Positions 52,237 to 63,355 of a stretch of DNA of 64,000 bases are shown in pieces. The stretch is from Pseudomonadales bacterium (GTDB taxonomy: Bacteria > Pseudomonadota > Gammaproteobacteria > Pseudomonadales > Halieaceae). The stretch covers positions 434,001-498,000 of the forward strand of contig JACKNN010000001.1 in the NCBI GenBank assembly GCA_024234855.1. Direction: 5' to 3'. The position numbers and the translations under genes are program-made. The first letter of the stretch is position 1. Each line of letters starts with the position of its first letter. The notes beneath the pieces are model-generated. The model was given only the letters and a program-made list of their open reading frames with translations. It had not been told where the DNA came from and searched no databases.

Positions 52237-52543
52237 AGCATAGCCTCGTTTTTATAATTGGTGGATGGTGTGGCGGGCAGTTGGCTGCTTTTCACTCGAC
52301 AGCATCCACCTGGCATTGTCACACCCGTTTTATAGTGTAGTAGCAGGACAGGGTTTTGCCCGTCCAGGCTGCGCTCGCCATTACCTTATCGCTCCCAACC
52401 GTAATATAGTACTGTTCCCGCTGGTTGGCTCAACCAACCAGGTCAGAACATATATCGCTCGCCTGACCTGGCAACGGTAACGACCTGGCCAGCAAGCATG
52501 CAGGGCGGTTTGCCAGACAGGGCTATCACCGGGAGAAAAAAGT
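52237..52543. other. Divergent promoter region with overlapping inverted repeats
   Basis: About 307 bases between two divergent genes. It holds two perfect inverted repeats that share bases. CTGGTTGG (52421-52428) pairs with CCAACCAG (52434-52441). CCAGGTCAG (52438-52446) pairs with CTGACCTGG (52463-52471). An 8-base direct repeat GACCTGGC follows (52466-52473, 52482-52489). It is probably an operator or attenuator zone; the regulator is unknown. Confidence 0.45.
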
Positions 52544-53212
52544 ATGAACACGCCGCAGTCGCCTATCCCAATACGTATCGATATCGTGTCGGATGTGGTG
52601 TGCCCATGGTGCATTATCGGCTACAAACAACTGGAACGGGCGCTGCAGCAAATGGCCGGTTCCTTCACTGCGGATATCCATTGGCAACCCTTCGAACTCA
52701 ATCCCCATCTCCCGCTCCGGGGGCAGGACCTGCGTGAACACATTGCGGAAAAATATGGCACATCGCCAGAACAGAGTCGGGGCGCTCGCGCGCGTCTCAC
52801 GGAACTGGGAGAGTCCCTCGGGTTCAGCTTCGATTATTACGATGGTATGCGCATCTACAACACCTTTGCGGCGCACCAGTTACTCCACTGGGCTGGCCTT
52901 CAGGGCAAGCAGATGGCGCTGAAGCTGGCGTTGTTTGAGGCGTTTTTCAGTCGCCGGGAAAATGTCGGTGATCCGGGCCTGCTCGCGACTGTGGCCGGTC
53001 GCGTGGGCCTGGACGCGGGGCAGGCGCTGGAGGTGCTGACCAGTGGTCGCTATGCACAGGCGGTGCGCCAGGAACAGGCCCGGTGGCTGGACCGGGAAGT
53101 GCACGCGGTACCTATGTTTTATTTCAACGATGGCTACCCGGTACCGGGTGCACAGGAAGCCCAGACCTTCGTCAGGGTCATGGAAAAACTCAAACAACGG
53201 TCTGGCTGCTGA
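52544..53212 (+). CDS. DsbA-family oxidoreductase (FrnE-like)
   Basis: A 222-residue cytoplasmic thioredoxin-fold protein with an inserted helical domain. The active site is Cys20-Pro-Trp-Cys23 in SDVVCPWCIIGYKQLE. The cis-proline loop is AVPMFYFN, and the end GAQEAQTFVRVMEKL is typical of FrnE/2-hydroxychromene isomerase-like proteins. There is no signal peptide, so it is not periplasmic DsbA. It may be a thiol oxidoreductase in stress tolerance; the partner is unknown. GGGAG lies upstream of the ATG. It is convergent with the pyrophosphatase gene, with a 4-base gap. Confidence 0.9.
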   Translation: MNTPQSPIPIRIDIVSDVVCPWCIIGYKQLERALQQMAGSFTADIHWQPFELNPHLPLRGQDLREHIAEKYGTSPEQSRGARARLTELGESLGFSFDYYDGMRIYNTFAAHQLLHWAGLQGKQMALKLALFEAFFSRRENVGDPGLLATVAGRVGLDAGQALEVLTSGRYAQAVRQEQARWLDREVHAVPMFYFNDGYPVPGAQEAQTFVRVMEKLKQRSGC

Positions 53213-53216
53213 ATTG

Positions 53217-55211
<1,995 letters not shown>

Positions 55212-55395
55212 AGCTGCTTTCCCGGTTTTATTATTACGTTTGTCCCAGCATGCTACCTAAAGAGACAGGCAAGTGACAAGCGGCAACAACAACACGCAAC
55301 GGCCACAATCGGGGGTATACTGTGCGGTCTCGGTTGGCGCGCCAATAACACGGCGTTTTTGGCCGCGCCTGAAAACACCACGACACAACCTGACA

Positions 55396-56460
55396 ATGGA
55401 GATATTCGTGACTTGGGTATTGTTGTTCCTGCTGGCATTTTTTGCCATTACCTGGTTCCACCTGCGCGGCCCTGACCTGCGCCGGTTTGACGCACCACTG
55501 GGCCAGCGTTTCCCGGGTTCGCCGGTGCCATGCGATGAACACGATGCAGTCCTTGCTTCACTGGCGGTGAGCACCGGCCCTGTTCAGCGTGCCCCGCGCA
55601 GCAAACGTCTTGGGTTGGTTCGGGAATACATGGACAATATGTCCAACGGCCTGGTACTTGCGTCCACGGTGACACCGGTCGATGCGGGCGGGGTACCCGC
55701 CGAATGGGTGATTGCCCCGGGTGCAGACCCTTCGCGCCGTGTGCTGTATATACACGGCGGTGCTTTCATGATGGGCAGTCCCCGCAGCCACCGGAACATC
55801 ACCAATCGCTTTTCCGAGATCAGCCGCGCGGCGGTGCTGGTTATCGATTATCGCCTGATGCCGGAGCACAGGCGCATGGCGGGGATCGAGGACTGTCGTA
55901 CGGCGTATAGCTGGATTCTTGCAAACGGCCCCGAGGGCCCAGGCGCCGCGAGCAGGATCTATGTGGCGGGAGACTCGGCGGGCGGCAACCTGACCCTGGC
56001 ATTGATCGCCTGGGTGCGCGACCAGTCACTGCGCCAGCCCGACGCCGCGGTGGCGTTTTCCCCCGCAACCGATGCAACCTTCAGTTCTCCCACAATCCGG
56101 CGCAATATGGACAGCGACGCGATGCTCGGACCCATGTTCCGCGACCTGGCAAAGGTGCCGCTGCCGCTGTTGTGGTGGTTCGGCTGGTTCCAGGCCCGCA
56201 TCAGTCCCAGCAACCCGGTGGTATCGCCATTGTTTGGCGATCTGTCAGGGTTGCCCCCGACCCTTGTCCAGGCCAGCGAGAACGAAATCCTGTACGGCGA
56301 CGCGATTCGCTACGTTAACCGGGCCGTGGCGGCGGGATCGCCCGCTCGCCTGCAGAGCTGGCCGAACATGGTACATGTGTGGCAGTTTTTTTACCCTCAA
56401 CTCGCCGAGGCGATAGAGGCATGGGATGAAGTTGGCAAGTTCATTGCCGATTTCGACTGA
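55396..56460 (+). CDS. HSL-family alpha/beta hydrolase (esterase)
   Basis: A 354-residue esterase with one N-terminal membrane helix (about residues 5-22, WVLLFLLAFFAITWF), likely anchored to the inner membrane. The oxyanion motif HGGAF (His120-Gly-Gly) and nucleophile elbow GDSAGG (Ser194) define the hormone-sensitive-lipase (type IV) family. The catalytic histidine is probably in NMVHVWQFF. ATG at 55396 is used; GTG at 55408 with GGAG just before it is also plausible. The next hydrolase gene begins near its stop, so they may be co-transcribed. Confidence 0.88.
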   Translation: MEIFVTWVLLFLLAFFAITWFHLRGPDLRRFDAPLGQRFPGSPVPCDEHDAVLASLAVSTGPVQRAPRSKRLGLVREYMDNMSNGLVLASTVTPVDAGGVPAEWVIAPGADPSRRVLYIHGGAFMMGSPRSHRNITNRFSEISRAAVLVIDYRLMPEHRRMAGIEDCRTAYSWILANGPEGPGAASRIYVAGDSAGGNLTLALIAWVRDQSLRQPDAAVAFSPATDATFSSPTIRRNMDSDAMLGPMFRDLAKVPLPLLWWFGWFQARISPSNPVVSPLFGDLSGLPPTLVQASENEILYGDAIRYVNRAVAAGSPARLQSWPNMVHVWQFFYPQLAEAIEAWDEVGKFIADFD

Positions 56461-56482
56461 AAACCAGGCGGGGGAAAGCCAC

Positions 56483-57325
56483 GTGGGACACTCGGAAGGC
56501 GAATTCAGCGGTGCCGGGCAGCGGTCGATTTACTACCAGTACTGGACGCCCGGGGAGCCGGCCAGGGCGCTGTTGTTGCTGGTGCACGGTGCCGGCGAGC
56601 ACAGCGCCCGCTACCGGCAACTGGCGCGGTATGTTACCGGGCGGGGTTATGCTGTCGCCGCGCTGGATCACCCGGGCCACGGCAGGTCCGCGGGCCGCTA
56701 TGGGCATATCGATCGCTTCGAGGATTTTGTCAGTACACTGGAGATCTTCCAGCGCAAGCTCGCCACAGACTTTCCGGGACTGCCGCTCATCCTCGTCGGG
56801 CACAGCATGGGCGGCCTGATCGGTGGCTTGTATCTGTTGCGTCACCAGCAGGATTTCATCGGTTGTGTGTTGTCGGGCCCGGCCATCAAGACAGACATTG
56901 AGCCCGGTTACCTGCAGCTGTTAATGATCAGGTTGCTGTCGGTCGTGGCGCCCACATCCGGGGTATTGCAGCTCGATGCAGTGGGCGTCAGCCGCGACCC
57001 TGCGGTCGTTGCTGATTATGTCGGCGACCCGCTGGTGAACCACGGCAAGATGACTGCCCGTATGGTGGCGGAGTTGTTCAGGGGTATGCACCAGATCCGG
57101 GCCGAGGCGGAGAAAATCTCCCTGCCGATACTTTTGTTGCACGGCGGCGCGGATGTGATGACCGCCCCGGCGGGCTCCGAGTTTCTGCACGAGCACATCA
57201 GTTCGGCGGATAAGACACTGAAAATCTACCCGGGGCTTTACCACGAGATATTCAACGAACCCGAGCGCGAGACGGTCTTCGCCGACATGCTGGACTGGTG
57301 CGACTCGCGGCTCCCGACAGCCTGA
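56483..57325 (+). CDS. Alpha/beta hydrolase, monoacylglycerol-lipase type
   Basis: A 280-residue hydrolase of the monoglyceride lipase/lysophospholipase branch. The segment LLLVHGAGEHSARY carries the oxyanion motif, LDHPGHGRSAG follows, and the nucleophile elbow is GHSMGG (Ser108). The acid and base are probably in LLHGGADVMTAP and YPGLYHEIFNE. The GTG at 56483 has a GGGGGAA site upstream; an ATG at 56426 overlaps the preceding esterase by 35 bases. It is convergent with the third hydrolase. The substrate is likely a mono- or lysolipid (inference). Confidence 0.88.
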   Translation: MGHSEGEFSGAGQRSIYYQYWTPGEPARALLLLVHGAGEHSARYRQLARYVTGRGYAVAALDHPGHGRSAGRYGHIDRFEDFVSTLEIFQRKLATDFPGLPLILVGHSMGGLIGGLYLLRHQQDFIGCVLSGPAIKTDIEPGYLQLLMIRLLSVVAPTSGVLQLDAVGVSRDPAVVADYVGDPLVNHGKMTARMVAELFRGMHQIRAEAEKISLPILLLHGGADVMTAPAGSEFLHEHISSADKTLKIYPGLYHEIFNEPERETVFADMLDWCDSRLPTA

Positions 57326-57330
57326 GGCTA

Positions 57331-58578
57331 TTATTCCGGCGACCTGTTCGCGCGCACCCATTCCAGAAACCGGTGAACCCCGTCGATGGTGTGCTCTGTG
57401 CGCAGTGAATGCACCACTTCCCAGGCGTGTTCGGCGCCTGGCATTTCCACGTAGACCACAGGATTGTGCGATGTTCCGCGCAACCTGGCGCTGAATACGC
57501 GGCCCTCGGCGACAGCGGCGAGGCTGTCATGGGTGCCGTGAATGACCATGAAAGGCGGGGCGTCAGGGTGAATCTGGGCGACGGGGGATGCCAGGTCCCA
57601 CAGCGCCGGATTGTCCAGTACTGACTCGTGCAGTACTTTGCCCGTCAGGAAGCGCTCGTAGACCCCGCGGTTGGGGTGCTGGTCGTAACGCACCAGAAAA
57701 TCGTACACACCGTAAAAGGGGATACAGGCCTGCACCGAGGTATCAACCCCGGGATGGTCCGCCTGCAACTCCGGCCGGTTGGCGGTGAGCCCCATCAGGG
57801 CGCTGAGATGGCCGCCGGCGGAGCCCCCTGTGACCGCGACAAAATCCGGGTTCATGCCGTACTCGCGCCCGTGCTGGCGAATCCAGCACAGGGCCCGCTT
57901 GCAGTCCTCCAGGTGGGTGGGAAAGCCGACGCTGGGGCTGAGCCGGTAGTTGGCGGCCACGCAGATCCAGCCCCTGCTGGCGAGGTGGTACATCAGGGGC
58001 AGCGCCTGCGAGCCCTTGTCCCCCATCATCCAGGCCCCACCGTGAAGCTGCAGCAGCACCGGACAGCCCTCCGCCGGGATGTTTGTCGGGCGATAAATAT
58101 CAAGCTGCTGGCGCACCCCGCCCGGGCCATAGGGAATGTGGCGGATCACTTCGACCCCGGGGCGGTGCATCGCCACCGGGCGGCACCAGTCGCTGAAACT
58201 GACATGGCCGCGCAGCAGGTGGCTGGTGGCCGGGGGAATTCGGTTGCGGTAATCGTCACCCAGGCCCGAGCGCAGTGCCCTGTCAACGACCGCCTCGGCC
58301 CTGGTGCTCTGCCACAGGCTCCAGACCAGGCCCGGCCAGGTGCCGAACAATACCAGCAGCGCGACAACGCCCAGCCCTGTCTCGAGGGCGCCGGCCGAGA
58401 CCAGGAGCCAGGCCACAGCCAGTTGCAGGGGCAGCCAGATCCAGGCGAGCTCCGTGGCGAGCAGGGCGGTGCCGAACAGCGCCCAGGGCACCGAGCGGCG
58501 CGGTATGGCGCGCGGTGAAAATACCGTTGCCATTGAAACGAGGTTGAAGATCGCCAGTGCCGCCAATAACCAGTCCAT
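57331..58578 (-). CDS. Membrane-anchored alpha/beta hydrolase (esterase/lipase)
   Basis: A 415-residue protein with about three N-terminal membrane helices (residues 1-115), then an esterase domain. It has HGGAWMMG (oxyanion) and the nucleophile elbow GGSAGG (in FVAVTGGSAGGHLSAL), with the acid/base pair in HGTHDSL and GAEHAW. This resembles HSL-like family members fused to a membrane module. The ATG at 58578 (MDWLLAALAIF) was chosen; an upstream extension overlaps the mnmG promoter and lacks homology. It is convergent with the lipase gene and divergent from mnmG. Confidence 0.88.
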   Translation of the reverse strand: MDWLLAALAIFNLVSMATVFSPRAIPRRSVPWALFGTALLATELAWIWLPLQLAVAWLLVSAGALETGLGVVALLVLFGTWPGLVWSLWQSTRAEAVVDRALRSGLGDDYRNRIPPATSHLLRGHVSFSDWCRPVAMHRPGVEVIRHIPYGPGGVRQQLDIYRPTNIPAEGCPVLLQLHGGAWMMGDKGSQALPLMYHLASRGWICVAANYRLSPSVGFPTHLEDCKRALCWIRQHGREYGMNPDFVAVTGGSAGGHLSALMGLTANRPELQADHPGVDTSVQACIPFYGVYDFLVRYDQHPNRGVYERFLTGKVLHESVLDNPALWDLASPVAQIHPDAPPFMVIHGTHDSLAAVAEGRVFSARLRGTSHNPVVYVEMPGAEHAWEVVHSLRTEHTIDGVHRFLEWVRANRSPE

Positions 58579-58791
58579 CGCCAAATTCTCCAGAATACCT
58601 GCCTGATACCCATTTAATTCGCGGTTCGCCTTCGAGCGGCCGCGACGCGGCGTCACTCTACACAAGCCATTCCGGGCTGTCCAAAGCAACGGCCGGGAGG
58701 CAGGCGAACAAATTTTGAACAACCGCCCCGCTCCACGTATAATCGCGCCCCCTTTGTGACAACGCCCCGAAGCCGGGCGAGGCCAATACCC

Positions 58792-60729
58792 GTGGAGTAC
58801 CAGCAGCAGTTTGACGTCATTGTGATCGGCGGCGGCCATGCCGGCACCGAGGCCTGTCTGGCGGCGGCGCGCATGGGTTGCCGTACCCTGTTGCTCACCC
58901 ACAGCATCGACACCCTGGGCCAGATGTCCTGTAACCCGGCGATCGGCGGCATCGGCAAGAGCCACCTGGTGAAGGAAGTGGACGCCCTGGGGGGCGCGAT
59001 GGCGCGCGCCACCGACCGTGCCGGTATCCAGTTCCGGGTGCTCAATTCCCGCAAGGGGCCGGCCGTGCGCGCTACCCGCGCCCAGGCGGATCGGGTGCTG
59101 TACAAGAATGCCATCCGGCAGATACTGGAATCCCAGCCCAACCTGTCAATATTCCAGCAACCGGTGGACGATTTGCTGATCGAGCACGGTCGGGTGGCGG
59201 GCGCGGTCACCCAGATGGGCCTCACCTTTCGCGCGCCGCGGGTGGTGTTGACCAGCGGTACCTTTCTCGGCGGCAAGATCCATATCGGCCTTGAGACCGC
59301 CGCCGGCGGGCGCGCGGGCGATCCGCCCTCCATCGCCCTGGCGCAGCGGCTGCGGGAGCTGCCCTTCCGGGTGGAGCGCCTGAAAACCGGCACACCGCCG
59401 CGCATCGACGCCCGCAGTGTGGATTTCAGCGGGCTGGAGCAGCAATGGGGCGATACCCCGGAGCCGGTGATGTCCTTCCTGGGCAATGTGCGCGAGCACC
59501 CCGAGCAACGCTGTTGCTGGGTGACCTATACCAACGAGGCCACCCATGAGGTGATTCGCGGTGGTCTCGACCGCTCCCCGCTCTACTCCGGCGTGATTGA
59601 AGGTGTGGGCCCTCGCTACTGTCCGAGTATCGAGGACAAGATCCACCGCTTCGCCGACAAGAATTCACACCAGGTCTTTATCGAACCGGAGGGGCTGAGC
59701 ACCAGCGAGCTCTATCCCAACGGCATTTCCACCAGCCTGCCGTTCGATATACAGATTGCGCTGGTGCGCTCCATCAAGGGCTTTGAAAACGCCCACATCA
59801 CCCGCCCCGGTTATGCCATCGAGTACGACTTTTTCGACCCTCGCGACCTCAGCGCCTCACTGGAAACCCGCGCCGTACCCGGCCTGTATTTCGCCGGCCA
59901 GATCAACGGCACCACCGGTTACGAGGAAGCGGCGGCGCAGGGCCTGCTGGCCGGCCTCAATGCGGCGCTGGCGGCCCAGGGCCGGGAGCCCTGGTGCCCG
60001 CGCCGGGATGAGGCCTATATCGGCGTGCTGGTGGACGACCTGATTACCATGGGCACAATCGAGCCCTATCGCATGTTCACCTCCCGGGCGGAGTACCGAT
60101 TGTTGCTGCGCGAGGACAATGCTGATCTGCGCCTCACCGCAAAGGGGCGCGAGCTGGGACTGGTGGACGATGTGCGCTGGGCGCGCTTTTCCCACAAGCG
60201 CGAGGCGATAGAGCGCGAGACGGCGCGCATGGCGACGACCTGGATTCACCCGGGCACGCCCCAGGCCGACGCACTGGCAGGCAAGCTGAAAAAGCCCCTC
60301 GGCCATGAATACTCGCTGGCGGACCTGCTGAAGCGACCGGAGCTGGCGTATAACGATGTCGCCGGTCTCAAGGGCGAAGCTGTCGCCGATACGCAGGTGG
60401 CGGAACAGGTCGAGATCCAGGCCAAATATGCCGGCTATATCAACCGCCAGCAGGATGACATCGACCGCCTGCGTCGTTACGAGCACACCGTGCTGCCGGC
60501 CGACCTCGACTTCAGCGCGGTCGATGGCCTGTCCAATGAGGTCAGGCAGAAGCTGGCCGCCGCCAGGCCCGACACACTGGCCAGGGCGGGGCGCGTTCCG
60601 GGTGTGACCCCCGCGGCCATTTCCCTGTTGCTGGTCTACCTGAAGCGACGCGGCGCACTCGGTCGCAGCGGCCAGCCGGATGCGCAGGAATTACTGTCCG
60701 AGCCCGGCAACCAGCGCAACCTGGGCTGA
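58792..60729 (+). CDS. mnmG: tRNA uridine 5-carboxymethylaminomethyl modification enzyme MnmG
   Basis: A 645-residue FAD-dependent partner of MnmE in U34 modification. The FAD-binding start is DVIVIGGGHAGTEACLAAAR, then CNPAIGGIGKSHLVKEVDALGG and the NAD/folate region GRVAGAVTQMG. The C-terminal helical domain binds MnmE. GTG at 58792 is favoured because the FAD motif follows within a few residues and GAGG is upstream; GTG at 58756 is another option. rsmG starts two bases after its stop. mnmE is 8.5 kb away, not adjacent. Confidence 0.96.
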   Translation: MEYQQQFDVIVIGGGHAGTEACLAAARMGCRTLLLTHSIDTLGQMSCNPAIGGIGKSHLVKEVDALGGAMARATDRAGIQFRVLNSRKGPAVRATRAQADRVLYKNAIRQILESQPNLSIFQQPVDDLLIEHGRVAGAVTQMGLTFRAPRVVLTSGTFLGGKIHIGLETAAGGRAGDPPSIALAQRLRELPFRVERLKTGTPPRIDARSVDFSGLEQQWGDTPEPVMSFLGNVREHPEQRCCWVTYTNEATHEVIRGGLDRSPLYSGVIEGVGPRYCPSIEDKIHRFADKNSHQVFIEPEGLSTSELYPNGISTSLPFDIQIALVRSIKGFENAHITRPGYAIEYDFFDPRDLSASLETRAVPGLYFAGQINGTTGYEEAAAQGLLAGLNAALAAQGREPWCPRRDEAYIGVLVDDLITMGTIEPYRMFTSRAEYRLLLREDNADLRLTAKGRELGLVDDVRWARFSHKREAIERETARMATTWIHPGTPQADALAGKLKKPLGHEYSLADLLKRPELAYNDVAGLKGEAVADTQVAEQVEIQAKYAGYINRQQDDIDRLRRYEHTVLPADLDFSAVDGLSNEVRQKLAAARPDTLARAGRVPGVTPAAISLLLVYLKRRGALGRSGQPDAQELLSEPGNQRNLG

Positions 60730-60730
60730 T

Positions 60731-61378
60731 TTGGACGCGCATTTGCTGAACCAACTGCAGCGCGGCTGCACGGCGCTGGGGCTTGAACCGGACGCCGGCC
60801 AGCAGGCGTCGCTGCTCGCCTACCTGGAACTCCTGCTCAAGTGGAACAGTGCGTATAACCTGACGGCGGTGCGCGACCCGGGGCAGATGGTGACCCGGCA
60901 TTTGCTGGACAGCCTGGCGATAGCGCCTCATTTCAAGGGCGGCAACGCCATAGATGTCGGGACGGGGGCGGGACTGCCGGGTGTTCCCATGGCCATATTG
61001 TTCCCGCAGCGCCAGTTCTCCCTGCTTGACAGCAACGGCAAGAAAACCCGCTTCCTGTTTCAGGTGAAAACTGCCCTGCGCTTGGATAATATGCGGGTGC
61101 ACCACGCACGCGTGGAGTCCTTCCGGGCGCCCGAGCCCTACGATGCGGTGTTATCCAGGGCATTCACCTCGCTGGAGGAGATGGTGGCCGGTTGCAATCA
61201 CCTGCTGGCGCCGGGTGGGTGCTTTCTCGCCATGAAGGGCGCCTACCCGACCGGCGAGCTGGCTGCCCTGGACCCGGCGTACACGGTCAGGGCGGTCCAT
61301 GTACTGGCCGTGCCCGGCCTCGATGAACAGCGACATCTGGTGGAATTGATCATGCGGAACAGGGGAGAAACTCGTTGA
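60731..61378 (+). CDS. rsmG: 16S rRNA (guanine-527-N7) methyltransferase RsmG
   Basis: A 215-residue SAM-dependent methyltransferase of small-subunit rRNA. The N-terminal YLELLLKWNSAYNLTAVRDP and the SAM motif DVGTGAGLPGVPMAILFP are diagnostic. The start is the TTG at 60731, directly after the mnmG stop; an ATG inside mnmG (60680) would overlap it and has no ribosome site. It is in the mnmG-rsmG-parA-parB order common near bacterial origins. Confidence 0.94.
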   Translation: MDAHLLNQLQRGCTALGLEPDAGQQASLLAYLELLLKWNSAYNLTAVRDPGQMVTRHLLDSLAIAPHFKGGNAIDVGTGAGLPGVPMAILFPQRQFSLLDSNGKKTRFLFQVKTALRLDNMRVHHARVESFRAPEPYDAVLSRAFTSLEEMVAGCNHLLAPGGCFLAMKGAYPTGELAALDPAYTVRAVHVLAVPGLDEQRHLVELIMRNRGETR

Positions 61379-61402
61379 AGCCGAGAGCCGGGGGCAGAGT
61401 CA

Positions 61403-62209
61403 GTGGCTAGGATTATCGCGATAGCTAACCAGAAGGGCGGCGTCGGCAAAACCACGACCTGCGTCAACCTGGCGGCCTCGCTGGCCGCCATGCGCCAGCG
61501 CATCCTGCTGGTGGATCTCGATCCGCAGGGCAATGCCACCATGGGCAGCGGTATCGACAAGCATGCCCTGGAACACAGTGTTTACGATGTCCTGGTGCAT
61601 CAGGTGCCCGCGCGGCAAGTGATTCAGCCCACCGGTGAAGCCGGGTTTGACGTGCTGCCCGCCAACGGCGACCTGACGGCGGCGGAGGTGGAGTTGCTGC
61701 AGGTGGATAACCGCGAGCAACGCCTGCGGGCCGGCCTCGCCCAGGTGGCGGGCGGCTACGACTATGTGCTGATCGACTGCCCGCCCTCCCTCAATATGCT
61801 CACGCTCAACGCCATGGTAGCCGCCGATGGCGTCATTATCGCCATGCAGTGCGAGTACTTTGCACTGGAGGGACTGTCGGCACTGGTCGGCACAATCCAG
61901 CGGGTCGCGGAAACCGTGAATCCGAAGCTGCAGATCGAAGGCATCCTGCGCACCATGTACGACCCGCGCAACAGCCTGACCAACGATGTATCCGCCCAGC
62001 TGCACAGCCATTTTGGCGACCGTGTCTACCGCACGGTGGTGCCGCGCAATGTGCGCCTCGCCGAGGCGCCCAGTCACGGGGTGCCGGCCATGTACTACGA
62101 TAGGTATTCCCGCGGCTCCAAAGCCTATATGGCGCTGGCGGGTGAAATCATCCGGCGCGAGGAAAAACTTGCGCAGCTGGCGCAAACCCGCGCGATGGCG
62201 ACGGATTAA
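61403..62209 (+). CDS. parA: Chromosome partitioning ATPase ParA (Soj)
   Basis: A 268-residue deviant-Walker ATPase that moves ParB-parS complexes. The P-loop is NQKGGVGKTTTCVNLAA near the N-terminus; VDLDPQGNATMGSG and VLIDCPPSLN supply the A' and B motifs. There is no N-terminal HTH, so it is the chromosomal type. The start is GTG at 61403. parB begins 13 bases after its stop. The targets are likely the parS sites in recF, about 19 kb away on the other side of the origin. Confidence 0.97.
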   Translation: MARIIAIANQKGGVGKTTTCVNLAASLAAMRQRILLVDLDPQGNATMGSGIDKHALEHSVYDVLVHQVPARQVIQPTGEAGFDVLPANGDLTAAEVELLQVDNREQRLRAGLAQVAGGYDYVLIDCPPSLNMLTLNAMVAADGVIIAMQCEYFALEGLSALVGTIQRVAETVNPKLQIEGILRTMYDPRNSLTNDVSAQLHSHFGDRVYRTVVPRNVRLAEAPSHGVPAMYYDRYSRGSKAYMALAGEIIRREEKLAQLAQTRAMATD

Positions 62210-62222
62210 ACGGAGAGCTTGG

Positions 62223-63113
62223 ATGTCGTCAAAGAAACGAGGTTTGGGGCGAGGGCTGGATGCCCTGCTGGGCGCGGCGGGCAGCAGGCCCGCGCCGGCG
62301 AGTGCCGCCCAATCTGAGGCCGGTATCGCCCCGCAGGACGGCATCCTCAAGCAGTTACCGGTGGATTTGATCCAGCGCGGCAAGTACCAGCCACGGCGGG
62401 ATATTGATCCGGAATCGCTGCAGGAACTGGCCGACAGCATCAAGGTGCAGGGGGTAATGCAGCCCATCGTGGTGCGCCCCGTCTCCGACCGCAAGTACGA
62501 GATCATCGCCGGCGAGAGGCGCTGGCGCGCCACCCAGCTGGCAGGGCTGGACAGCATCCCGGCGCTGGTGCGGGAAGTGCCGGACAGCGCCGCTATCGCC
62601 ATGTCGCTGATCGAGAATATCCAGCGCGAGGATCTCAACCCCATCGAGGAAGCCGCCGCGCTGATGCGGCTGCAACAGGAATTCGAGCTGACCCAACAGG
62701 AGGTGGCCAACGCGGTCGGCAAGTCCCGCTCCACGGTGGCCAACTTGCTGCGCCTGATGAGCCTGCAGGACGATGTGCGCCGCCTGGTGGAGCACGGGGA
62801 TCTGGAAATGGGTCACGCCCGCGCCCTTCTGGCCCTGGAGGCGGGACAGCAATCGCAGGCGGCGCACTCGGTGGTCGGCAAGGGCCTGTCCGTGCGCCAG
62901 ACCGAGGCACTGGTGCGCAACCTGCTCGAACGCAGGGAAAAGCCCGCGCCGGTGCAGGCTGTCGATCCCAATATCCGCCACCTGCAGGACGATCTCTCCC
63001 AGCGTTTGGGCGCCCGGGTTGAAATCAGGCACGGTACGGCCGGCAAGGGCAAACTGGTGCTGAGCTACAACAGCCTGGATGAACTCGATGGAATATTGAG
63101 CCACATCAAGTAG
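62223..63113 (+). CDS. parB: Chromosome partitioning protein ParB (Spo0J)
   Basis: A 296-residue CTPase/DNA-binding protein that recognises parS. The N-terminal ParA-stimulating tail RGLGRGLDALLG is present. The ParB/Srx domain runs about 35-130, with AGERRWRATQLA and the CTP-binding NIQREDLNPIEEA, and the HTH is TQQEVANAVGKSRSTVANLLRL. The C-terminal dimerisation region ends LSYNSLDELDGILSHIK. ATG at 62223 follows GGAGAGCTTGG. It should bind the two parS sites at 42051 and 42690. Confidence 0.97.
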   Translation: MSSKKRGLGRGLDALLGAAGSRPAPASAAQSEAGIAPQDGILKQLPVDLIQRGKYQPRRDIDPESLQELADSIKVQGVMQPIVVRPVSDRKYEIIAGERRWRATQLAGLDSIPALVREVPDSAAIAMSLIENIQREDLNPIEEAAALMRLQQEFELTQQEVANAVGKSRSTVANLLRLMSLQDDVRRLVEHGDLEMGHARALLALEAGQQSQAAHSVVGKGLSVRQTEALVRNLLERREKPAPVQAVDPNIRHLQDDLSQRLGARVEIRHGTAGKGKLVLSYNSLDELDGILSHIK

Positions 63114-63261
63114 CGCTGGAAACACATGATATGGTGGTCCCGGACAGGCTTGCCCCAAGATGATGTGTATCTTCCGCCAGGCGGGGCAAATGGGTAACGA
63201 AATGCCTCGATTGCGCCGGCATCGGGGTCTGTTTTTAATCCGCGTACTGCCGACTCGCCGG

Positions 63262-63290
63262 TTGAACCGGCCTGTCAATCCACCTATAAT
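63262..63290 (+). promoter_or_regulatory. Sigma-70 promoter of the ATP synthase operon
   Basis: -35 TTGAAC (63262-63267), a 17-base spacer, and a perfect -10 TATAAT (63285-63290), 66 bases before the atpI start. The -35 element overlaps a 15-base palindrome GCCGGTTGAACCGGC (63257-63271) that could be an operator. Confidence 0.75.
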
Positions 63291-63355
63291 GCGCCCGCCC
63301 GAAAAGACCCCGGGGGCTGTTCGGGATGTGGCGGGTGAACTGAGGCGGGATACGC

